Assembly (NCBI GenBank): GCA_024305745.1
Contig: JAHRBS010000007.1
Coordinates: 1 to 64,000, forward strand
Direction: 5' to 3'
DNA from: Polyporus tsugae
Taxonomy: Eukaryota > Basidiomycota > Agaricomycetes > Polyporales > Polyporaceae
DNA: 64,000 nucleotides
The notes under the pieces are model-generated. The model had not been told where the DNA came from. It made no database searches and saw nothing but the letters and a program-made list of their open reading frames with translations. A program made the translations under genes and the position numbers. The stretch's first letter is position 1; each line of letters starts with the position of its first letter. Of the stretch, positions 21,855 through 32,540 are shown piece after piece.

Positions 21855-24800
21855 CACCTTTCCGCTCTGGCCATCCTAGAACCGAGCTATGCCGCCTCTT
21901 CGACTTCCTTCCTTCTCTCCAGTCCCCCATCCCGCTTCAGCGTTCGCATCCCACGTCCTCCGCCACCATCTTGTGCCCCATATCCCGTCGCCTGTGTCCT
22001 ACTATACCTCTCGATGCCAATTCATCTCTACTATCCAACGTCAATCCATCAAGTTGTTCATATGTTTTCTTCCGGGCTTCTCGATCCTGTTTGATGGCTC
22101 AACTGTTCAGATCTTGTCGACGTTCTCATCATCTCCTCCTGTGGATCTTCGTCGCGGAGATCATCGGTAAGCCTGCGTGCTCTGGACTTTGAGCCACCTG
22201 CGAGCGACTCTTTCTCTTCGATGCGCTGCGGCCCTCTGTATCTTGTCACGTTAACCCTGGCATGATCGTTTAACCGTATCAGGCAAGTGGTACCACCGTT
22301 TTGACCGCGGTGAGAGCTCAAACGGATTTTAGGCGGAGCTTCGGTACACGGGCACACCTCTGCCGCCGGATGGAATCGTCCGAGGATGACGTTCTTACGG
22401 TAGGGTTCTGTTAGTGCGCCCTGATGCTGATAATTTTGAAGACTTGCGCTGGACCGCAGTCGACGTGCGTTGCGCACTCTGACGGCTTGCCCCACTTTGC
22501 CTGTCCTCGGATGTCCTCGCAGGTCACACGTGCACCATGACACGGGCGATTGGACACCCCAATATGCCATATGCGGAGTGCCTGCCGTATCGAAAGTTCC
22601 GGTACGTCTCACGTCCTTCACAAATCCAGCTGGCTAAACCACTTCTCCGTGCTGGGGCGTCGAACGGACCCAGTCCTCTGAATGAAGCGCTTCGTTGAAT
22701 ACCAGGCGCTCGGAAGGACGCCTGGCGGGTTTTGCGGGGCCTATTAGCCTTCCATTAAAGCGGAGAATACAACGGAAGTCACAAAGGTGGAACAATGTTG
22801 TGTGTGCGACTGTCCAGGCACCTGCCATACAGCCCAGGTACGCATATGGGTGACGATTCCCAATTCGAGACAAGGTTTGCTGACGGCGGTCACAGTAAAC
22901 TTCCGGTGCGATTCGACGCTCGGATCGTCGTTCGCGCCGCTCTCCGTTCACCCTCGCGCGCGCGTTGGTGTTCGCTTCATGCAAGGCTGGTTCGGGGAAA
23001 ACGTTTGCATCGCAGACTAGTCGAGGCAAACCGCCAACAGAGCACTGATGTTTCCATGATCTTACCCAAAATGCAGGGTTCATCACGTCCGAATGCACGC
23101 GGCAGAACACGCAGCGACCCCCACCCCTCCGCCGAGCGGCCTATGTTCTGATACACGGAACATCGGCGTTGCAGAATATACCGCTGTGTAGTATGTCGTG
23201 TTGTCATCTCATCGAAGATGTGTTCACTGACGTACGGTGTATATGTGTCACAAGCTATATATCATGCAACGTAGGACGTCTGCGGGCAGGCGGGCATCCA
23301 CGACATGGGATTCGAACTCCGTGTTTGTGAGTCCCCCGTACGCCAGATTTAAGCATCACAATCTAATTTGCTTGCATGCAAAAACCGATTCACCGTATTC
23401 GGCCGCGACAGGGAGGCAGAGTCTACTTTGATTTTTGTCGTCTGTCGTTCGCACCTCGACAAGATTTAGAACATTCCGTCCGCTGCATACAACACGCGGG
23501 TCTCACGTACCCTCGACGAGGGAAGGTGTCGCACTTTCCCCACCGGTGCAAATGCCTTCCCGAGGGGAAAACGCGCTGAAACGCTTCGCAGGATGGATCC
23601 GTCCGAAAGGTCCTTCTGGTGAGAGCCCGCTATGCGCAATCGGACAGGGAAGACAATACCGCGTCGTGCACCCGCAACTATTCCTGACATCTGGAAGGTT
23701 GCATGCGATTCTGAACTACGTGCTTGGCCCTCGCGCGGTGGGAAGCCCTGCCGCGTGCTTGCCTGGGATGAATCAGCAGGCAGTCTCGACGCAGGCTCCT
23801 CGACGTCCAGGCTCTCTCACTCACTCGCGTAGGGCACGGCACTCCGCCCCGTATGCTGAATAAACGCCTCGAAGCATTCTGGTGCGTCGGCCGTGCCCGA
23901 ACGGCGCACGGTATGTGGTCAAATGAGCACCCTCCCCGTGTTCCTCTGGCATACACCGACGTTCAGAATATTTCGCCGTCGAATGTGCCGCTCTGAGTCC
24001 CCCCTTCGAAGATCGTCATAGCATAGGGATGGGCTCGTCAAAGGTACGGTTGGAGGCGAGTGCGCACGAGTCGTACAACGACAGGTCGGGAAATACATAC
24101 CGAACGTTCCTCGACGTCCCTCTCTACTATCTGCTCGATGGTCGACGGCTCTCCAACAGGTCATTGCGATGGGCCGTGCATTCTCGTTTGTTCCTCTAGT
24201 AGTCGAGGTTAAAGAACACGCCGCAAGGGGGACAGATTTGTACTGATCAAAGTATTCCACTCACGCTTCCAGCCTCGCGCCGTCGACTCCTTCCCTGCGG
24301 CCCCATCCCTTCAACCTCGCCCTGCAGGTACACCCCGTTCCAGCGTCCGCCAAACCGTTCCTCCTCGCGTCTTATCGCGTTTACAATACTTGATGGGAGG
24401 GTCCAGCCTTCAAGGTCGTGGGTCGCCGGAGCGAGAGGGGGATAGAGGGAGATTCATCGTCGAACTCCGCTCTTTCGCTCTCTATATTGGTGACTGCAAT
24501 TGGTCATGGAGGAATCCGACCCTTCGAGCTTCATGACCCTGGTACCTCTTGGTGTGCTCTCGTAGATTGCCCTGGGGGGCCCGACGCGTCAGGCGGCAAA
24601 TAAGCATTTCTCAGGCACCCTGAGTTCTAGAGCTCGTGATCTGCGCGCTGAAGGAGGGTGCTAGAGTACTGGACTGGACGTCGATCCCTCCCCATTCTCT
24701 TCCTCAAGCACTGGTCCCCATCGCACTCCTGGCATGTCTCTCGAATAACGCGACCGTTCGAACCACCTGTACACCTAACCCACCAGGACCGCTCCGAGAG

Positions 24801-26800
24801 TTTAAAATTCCCTGAGGTGCTCAGCACGCGGGCACCAATCGTCCCGACATACCGGCACCCGGCCTCTTCTGATCGTACCTGATGGACGAACAGCGGTACG
24901 GGGAATTCCTGCGGCACTGCGACCCTGTGCAATGCAATGGGTGGGATATCACTACACCGTTGTGGCGCACGCCGCTCTGCTCGGGCAATCGGCAGGCATC
25001 GGCATCCCCCAGAACTCCTGGAACGAGCTGGAACGAGAGCTCCCGGATTTCCCACTCAAATTACCAATGACCGCTAATGCAGTCGGGAAAACGGTTGCCC
25101 CAAACCTCGACAACGACCGTCTGGAATTCGATCCGGCGCGCATGTTCGGTGGAGTTCAGTAACGTTACGTATGGCCGCTTGCCAGCTGACATGAGAGGGC
25201 AGGCTATGAGAAAAAAATTTCATGCGAAGACGCTTCGAAGTTCGAATGCTGACCTCGGAGATACGTGCTTACGGCGTTCAGGGCCCCACCGAGTGTGCCA
25301 GTACCCGAACAAGCTTAGACTTCGACGAAGCAGGACGTCACGGTCTAGTAGCTCGCGCGGACGTGTTTCAGTTTCATGCCCATCTCGGTCCTCAGAAAGC
25401 CAATTCGATGGCGTCCGAAGAGCCCAGGACGTCGACGTTGCGCAGCTGGAGGAGGCGGCCAATCCATAGTCGTTATACCGCAGATGGGTTATCGTTCCCA
25501 TGCATATATGCCAAATATGGAGAGTCCACCGAACAGTGATCGCACGGGTGATCATTGCAGACGCGTAGTACGAATGACATTTCAGAACGATCGTGGACAT
25601 ACTATCTCTATACGGCACGACTCGCCATCGCCAGCTCACGATGCCAGTGCGAGATCTCCCAGGACGGCCCGGGTCTGTCACGACGTTGGGATTTTCCCGC
25701 ACTGTTCGCCCAGACGGTGGAGTTCGGGCGATAATCCCCGCAAGGTCGGGTCTGCCCCCACCCTCTGGCGGACCCTGCGGTTTGGGGAGTGATGGAGGAC
25801 GGACGAGCAGGCCGACGCGTCGGCTGTAATCCACATTGACAGATTCGCTCTAGCGCGCCGTAAAATCGGTACATATCATGACATGGCGAGCGGCGACCTC
25901 GGGACCGATACGCGCATCCGGACCTTTTTCTGCCTGGCTGGAGTGGGCGTCTTTCCTGCCTAGGCCTTTGGCGAGGTCAACACCGCGTTTTTCAAGCGTG
26001 AGGGATGGAGTAGGTTCAGGTTGGAGCTGGCAAGAACTTGAGACCGAATGCCCGCGGATGCGGAGGAGAAAACGCGCGATGAGCAAAAACAGGATGTTAC
26101 GTGGCAGGAAGCAAGAAGCACCGCTTGAGCGTCCGGCGTCCGACGTCTTTGAGAGTCGACCTTCAAGTTCCTCCACTCACCCTCCGCACCAGCAGCCGGC
26201 ACGCGCGAAACGCCAGCAAGCCAAGTGGGTCCGACACATGGCGCCCTGCTTCTTGATCTCCCCGTGTCGCACACGCGCGCGTGCCTGGTGCTGCCGGCGG
26301 GAAGGAATGCGTGGGCCGATGGAAACACTCGGTTCTCAGCAGTTCTCAGCCCAGATCGCACTTCCCGGTTCTCATCGCATCCCGCGGCAAGCTGCCGCTG
26401 CTCTGTGCCTGGCCCGGCGGAGGGGGGCTTTCAGAAGCCTATCTACGCTTCCCGCCCCTCCGAGTCCCTCTCGAACTCCCAATTGCAAGCTCCCACCCGC
26501 CGCGCGCACGTTTGGGGGATGGACGCTATATAGAACTGCACGTGCAGAGGAGGCTCCGAGCAGTCACGAGGAACGCGCGACAAGTGCAGCCGGTGAGTAA
26601 GTAGCAAGAGTTAAGTGTGTACGCGAATGAGATCGTCGGTGCCTGATGATCGTGGGTGGGGACGAGCGGAGGCATCCGCGCCAACTCGCTGGAATTTACT
26701 TAGCGAATCCACCGCGCGTATTGGCCGTGACCGTGTCGACGTCCGCAAGCGCAGCACCGGCCATTTCGACCTGCAGCGGGAAACGCATATACGGGAATTA
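21855..26800. other. Gene-poor region, part 1
   Basis: About 5 kb downstream of DBR1 with only scattered frames under 240 codons that show no family motif, no coherent splice pattern and no consistent codon bias. It could hold decayed transposons or long non-coding transcripts. I see no RNA gene that folds convincingly. Confidence 0.5.
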
Positions 26801-26854
26801 CGGCCTTCTCTCACGGCCACTCCGCTCTCGCCGTCGGATGCGCTCCATGGTCTG

Positions 26855-26877
26855 ACCATCCATGGTCCATGGATGGT
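26855..26877. repeat. Perfect 23-bp palindrome
   Basis: ACCATCCATGG, central T, CCATGGATGGT: 11-bp arms without mismatch, in non-coding sequence. Possible binding site for a dimeric regulator. Confidence 0.8.
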
Positions 26878-29800
26878 TGGTCGCCGGGCGTGCCTGAAGA
26901 TTCTGCTGGAGATGGCGAGAGTTCCCACTGGAAGCGATGGAGGGAGGTGAGACGGCTGAGCAGTGATTGTGGCAATCGGCCGCGACGTCTCGCCCGCCGT
27001 ACTAATTCCGATGCCAAGTTGCAGTTCGTTCTCTGGCGTACGCAATCTACATAGCAGAACGTTCACGCGATTGGTCATTGGCCACCAGTGCCAACCCGTT
27101 CGTCTGTCAAACCTCCCGGCGCCGTCAGTAAGAACTAAGTACGTAGCTAGCGCGCGGTTGCGGACTAGTGTGGCGTACCCATGCGCGCACCTTTTTTCTT
27201 CGCACCTACTTAGACTGTAAGACATGTGAACGCGAGGTTAGGCCGAACAGTGGCACATCCATTGAGTCGCAATGTCAGACTCGCAGGTGGGGGGCTGACG
27301 GCGACGTAAACCATCGGTTTACTTACTTTCATCTGTCATGCCAGGAGGAAGCGGCATCAATATGACATCCTCTGCCACTCGCCGAACACATAAGTACTAC
27401 GCACTGGAGTTCTGGCTCGTCCGTAGCGGAGCTCCGAAACAAGCCACGATGCGTATATCACTGCAACGATTATTGTTGAATGGAGTAGTAAGTATCTGCA
27501 CCCCGTATGGCAATGCCCGCTGTACGAAGCGCGAACCTGAAGCATATGTCGCCAACGCAATTGGTTGAGGGTCCTCGGCCTTGGTTTTTACATGGGCCAT
27601 ATGTACGGCATATGTCGAGCACACATCCCGGAGGTCCGCGGGCCGCGCGCCAAGCAGTATCCCCACATGGTTGACGCTTGGAAGGGAGTTGGCAGGAGAG
27701 CATGATCGACTGGCGCTGGCCATGGCAGAGACAGACCTCGTCGTATCGTCGATCGATCCCCGCATGCGCGTCCCTGAGCAGCGGGTTCCGTAACGTCGAG
27801 GACTGGGGCCCGGAATGGAACCTTCGCGCGAGCGACATGATAGTACATAGATAGCGCATGGGCCCTGGCACTGGGCCTTTCCGAACGAGTCGGATATGAG
27901 TCCGGTGAGTAGAGAAGAGGCAAGCCCCGCCCGGATCTCCCACGTCCACTGCACACGTTGGGAGGAGAGCTTGCCGCGAAAGAGCCGGCATGGATCCTGG
28001 ATATCTCGGGCTCCAGAGAAGCCTCTTGTCGACTTGAAACTGGCAGGAGGCAGAAGAACGCTCGGAGCACTGTTCGCAGAACCAGTCGCACGAGGCCGCG
28101 CGCGGCCGGCACGCACGCAAACTTGAACTTGAACTTGTTTCTGCACCGCCGACCGGCAGCGCGGCCCCCCCGTCCCGCCAGTTCATCTCACCTACCCTAC
28201 GTACTCAACCGCTGTTGCTTTGCATCGCGATTCCCAGGTACAAGCGGCTTCATGCACACACAGATTTCAAGAAGCCTCTCTAGATGAGACACAAATAGCG
28301 GAGCGTCGCGCACCTCGCGCACGTGCACACTGCAGAGTCGAACGGTGAAAGATTGTACGGCGGTAGTAGTACTGTAGGGCTACCGTTGATATCTCGAGAG
28401 GTGGGTCGAATTCTGAAGCCAAAGCCGAGTGTGCAAGATGCCCCGAGTGCCGAGTCCGAGTGCAGAGTCCGAGTCCGATTCCGATTCCGATTCCGAGCCT
28501 GCTTCGGTTGAGATGCCCGAGTCGCCCGGACCCGCGTTCGGACAACGGTGTCACTGTAAGAACATGAACTTTGAAGACCCGTAACGTGCGGAGGAGCCGA
28601 GCGGTAAGGCCGAGCGGATCCGCGAAAACGGGAGGATGCGCAGCGCCATAGCTCCTTACTTACCACCAACGTGAGCAGTCCGCAGCTCGCGATAGCCGGG
28701 GCGGAGGATGGGCGGACGGAGGCGGACGGCCGCTCACTTCACGGATCTACTACACGACTACTAGTACTTTACATACCCGGGTCGAACGAGACGTGCGTTC
28801 CAAGAATTCCATGCGGGCGGCCGCGCTGTTGCTGTTGTGGACGCTCTAGACGTTCAACCGCGATCTGTCTTCCAGTCTTCATGATGAGTTTCATACATAC
28901 CGCGTCAAAATAAGTACGGCAGCCCGTCGAGTTCGAATTCGCAGACGATGCTCGGAGGCGCTGTAAACAGATCCCCCGCGCGCGCGAGTGCGAGAGAGAG
29001 GCATCCGTCGCTGGCCGCTGCTTTAGGCAAGAAGACGAACTGAAGGAGGAGGGGAAGGACGATGACTGCAGGCAGCAGGGAATCCGAATAACGAGCATGA
29101 TCGCGAGGAAGACTCGAAGAGCGAGCGAGAGCCTCGGAAAAAAACGGACACGGAGCCTCGAGCTGGCAGGGAACCCGGAATATGATCACACAAGTGCGTC
29201 TGCGCACTGTCGATCAGGGCATGCGGCTGCGCGCGCGAGCTGTGCTGTGCTGTCGCCCCCTTTCGGCACGTTGACGACCAGCCACGGCCCCACGACGACG
29301 ACCGATCACAGTGCATCATGCATGCAAGGCAATGCATGTCTCGCTCCAAGTTCCTTCGAATGCCCCCAGTGCGCACGCACCATCACCGTGCCTGAAGATC
29401 TCGTCGGCAGCACTGCATACTTATTACGCGCGCACGGAAAACGCTAAACCCGTTCGTTACTTCGTTCGAGATTCAATATACTTACGTACTTACCGAGTAC
29501 TTTACTTTACATGTCGCTTGTAGCTCGAAGAGCGCTGAGGCAAGCTGGAGTCTTATGCCCAATGTCGGCGCGCGAGCGATCGCGAGACGCGCGCCCTCTC
29601 AAACATTTGGTCGCATTCTGGCCCAAAGTTCGGCAGGCGGCACGAGTTCTCGCCTCACCTCAACATCGGGCGGAGGTACTTACTTACAGTACTTAAGTAC
29701 AGTAAGCGCAGACCAGTGCTAGAGAGCGGCTGCGCGATCTGATTCCTGAGCGCGTGCGGGGCAGGCTTGAGCTTGAGGCGTTGACGTGCTGATATCTACT

Positions 29801-29902
29801 GATGAATGCGGACGCGACTGCCATGTCTCAGCGCCGCGATCGAGAGGTTGGGTGGCTTTTTGATATGTTCGAGAAAGATGCGCTCGCGCTCTGTCCGTAC
29901 TG

Positions 29903-29924
29903 TACTTACTTACTTACTTACTTA
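29903..29924. repeat. (TACT)n microsatellite
   Basis: Five and a half uninterrupted tetranucleotide units of TACT/CTTA type, the longest of several such short runs between 27 and 30 kb. Confidence 0.85.
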
Positions 29925-30127
29925 TGGAAAAGTTTCCGCGTTGCCCCGACGACAGCACGATCGATCCGCCTGGAAGAAACGGGGATACGGATCCGGTCTC
30001 ACTGAAGCCAGCTGAAGCTGGTATGCATGGCCTTGGCGACCGTCTTGTGGTTTGGGGGAGAGTGCGGGCAGATGACTCCGTGCGATGATCTCAAGGAGGG
30101 CATGATACATAGCGCTGCGACGGCGCT

Positions 30128-30145
30128 GACGCAAATATTTGCGTC
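30128..30145. repeat. Perfect 18-bp palindrome
   Basis: GACGCAAATATTTGCGTC, no spacer and no mismatch, 2.4 kb upstream of the C2H2 gene. Confidence 0.85.
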
Positions 30146-30621
30146 GACTTCGGGGACGCGAACGCACGAGGCAGGGAATGGGCTGGCCGCGGGGACACCA
30201 TGGCCAGCGTGGAGGGAGGGGAAAATGAAAGATGCCGGATAGGCAAAGGGCGGCAGGTGATTGAGAGGTTTAGGACATGATCTGCGATCAGGAGACTACT
30301 TATCGTGGCGTGCACGTATCAATACATACATTCGACACACACGGCGCACTTGCGAGCCCAGGTAATAGTAATACAGCTGCCAACGCGAGACGAGCCGGGC
30401 CGCGCAGAAGCGCGTCGGGGTGGAGGTCTGTATTGCAGCCTGTGCCCGAGGGTTTCGACCGCGAAGGTCGAGCTAAAGCCTAAACGACGAGAAGGATGCG
30501 AGGGGGGGGGGAGGGGGAAGAGGCGAGGAGGAGAGGGAGCGCAGAATGGGGAGAGCCCAGCGATCGGAGAGGCTGTCACGGGGGCGGACGAGAACGAGGA
30601 TCTGAATCTGATGCGCAGCTT

Positions 30622-30644
30622 GGGCGGACGTCAGACGTCCGCCC
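30622..30644. repeat. Perfect 23-bp palindrome with two GACGTC boxes
   Basis: GGGCGGACGTC, central A, GACGTCCGCCC. The GACGTC half-sites resemble ATF/CREB-type bZIP targets. Non-coding, 1.9 kb upstream of the C2H2 gene. Confidence 0.8.
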
Positions 30645-32334
30645 GATGGCCCCTCCCCTAGCCTCAGCCTGGCATGTCCATGCGCCGCCGAGCGGACGTG
30701 CGCGAGCTGCCAAACCGTGATTCAGATAAGAAGGATTTCGAAGCTCGGAAGAAACTCTCCCAGGCAGGGCCGGCCGGGGTTCGTGTCCCACACCCAGAAA
30801 GAGAGAGAGAGCTCGCAGCCTCCTGAGCGATGGATGGGGTAAGCCGGAGACCGCTACCGCGATGCATCCAAGGAAGAGGAAGCCGGTGGCAGAGGAGCCT
30901 CGTGAACAGCAGCCGCGGCGAAGGCGTCGAGGAGGAAAGAGATGCCGACCGCCTCAACCCAGTCGGCCACTGGCCACTGGCCACACGCTCCAGGCGGACG
31001 GCATCGGCCGCCTCCCACGTCCGTCCCCGTCCGCGAGCGGTGAAGAGCAAGGCGAGCTCGAGGGAGAGTTGCAGCGAGTGGGAGAGCAGCGGTGGGCCCG
31101 GCCCTGGGACGAATCGGGCCCACGTTCTCCACGTGGAAGCCGACGCATCGTCGTTCCTGATTGGCCAAGGGGGGAGCTGCTGCACAGCCACCAAGGGGCG
31201 AGAACGGTCTCGGAGGCGGAGGCGGAGGAGGAGCGAGCCAGGCGCATGGCTCTTTGCCCTCCTCCGCCCGGGGCTGTCCGGCCCAGCCATTCATCCCACC
31301 ATCCCACACCACCTGCTGGCGGCGACCGACAGTCTAGAGCTCATGTTGCGCACTTTGTGCGGCACGGTGAATCGGTGGCAAAAGCACCATCTGGAGCTGG
31401 CCGCACGACGAGCGGCCGGAGCTGGGAGCGGGTGATCGGGGAACGCGAGGTTGAAAGCCGTCGTGCTGCGTAGCGGACAGCGCTGAGTGATGGAGAGAAG
31501 ATGATGATATGTAAGACAAAAACATATCAAGCACGAAAACCGCGGACCGCGCGCCGTCATGACATTGACAGAAGCCGAGGACGGGGGGGTTGGTGGGATG
31601 TTGGGCCGGCCTCCGCGCGCGCGTTACGCTCGAGTTCGATTTTCGATGCAAGGTCGCTCGCTCGCTCGCGCTGGACGTGCCGCCCGTGGGCCGTGATGGA
31701 TGACGGCATCGAGAGGCGAGATGCGGCGTGCCATTGCGCGGCGGGAAGAGAATCGTCAGAGTCGAGGGAGCGTTAACGCGGATCGGCCAGTCGAGGCTCG
31801 AGAGCGCACGGCGGAGGAGGCGGGCGAGCTGGCAGCGCCATCATTATTCACGGCATGCATTCGAATTCGTGATTCCGATTCGACGTCGAACGAAAGCGGT
31901 CTGACAAAGCCTTTCTATTCGCGTTTGAAGGAGAAGGAAGGCTGCCCGGGAGAAAGACACAGCCGAGCCATGAATGAATGGCGCAGGCTGTCAAACGCGG
32001 CGAGAGGCTGAAGGAATGAATCGATCGAGCCGAGTGGGTGTGTGGGTGCGGGACGCAGACAAGGATAGCCTGCGCTCGGGAGCGCATGAGGGACATGGCA
32101 AAGAGAGGTGGACTCAGACACTGGCTCACGAGTGGTTCACACAAGGAGAGAACGCCGCATTGAGTCGGTCGGGGCTCGGATGGGAGAGACAAGGTGAAAG
32201 ACACGGGTGCGGACGCTGCAAAGCGGGAGGGGGCAAGGGATGCTGGGGATGTGCGGGAAAGATGGGAATGGGCGGGGGGGGCACGTGGCGATAGTCCACT
32301 ATGGAACGCAGCCATCATTCGCTCGGTTCGTTGT

Positions 32335-32360
32335 GGGGGGGGGGGCGCGGGCGCGGGGGG
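32335..32360 (+). promoter_or_regulatory. G-run cluster, possible quadruplex
   Basis: Eleven consecutive G, then GGG and GGGGGG within 26 bp, on the coding strand ~180 bp before the C2H2 start codon. Four G3 runs can be drawn, so a quadruplex in the 5' UTR or promoter is possible. Confidence 0.35.
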
Positions 32361-32540
32361 CTGGCTGGCGACCGCGAGCTGGGGGATATGTTGTGGTATG
32401 TTTTGAGGTCAGATGCGGGACCGGCGAAAGAGTGCCTGGCCCGGGGGAGCGGGGAGAGATTTTCAAAGTCCGCTGGGGAGGTGCCTTAATTGAGATTTCA
32501 GGCACCTTTTAGGTTGGGCCTCTGCCGCTTGCAACGGGCC

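Larger units (their letters stand above)
26801..32540. other. Gene-poor region, part 2, upstream of the zinc-finger gene
   Basis: About 5.7 kb before the C2H2 gene, very rich in GC, with no convincing gene. It carries three perfect palindromes (listed separately), many TACTTA-type motifs (around 27390, 28760, 29480, 29690, 29903), G-runs near 30500 and 32335, and little else. A long regulatory upstream region for the transcription factor is the simplest reading. Confidence 0.5.

Noticed and set aside
23270..23350. tRNA gene on the minus strand around GGAGTTCGAATCCC
   Set aside because: The bases flanking the T-loop-like text do not pair, and no D or anticodon arm is found.
28140..28560. GATTCC/GAGTCC runs at ~28450-28500 as a coding repeat
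   Set aside because: The short GATTCC array is not embedded in any sustained frame with splice sites, so I treat it as simple sequence.
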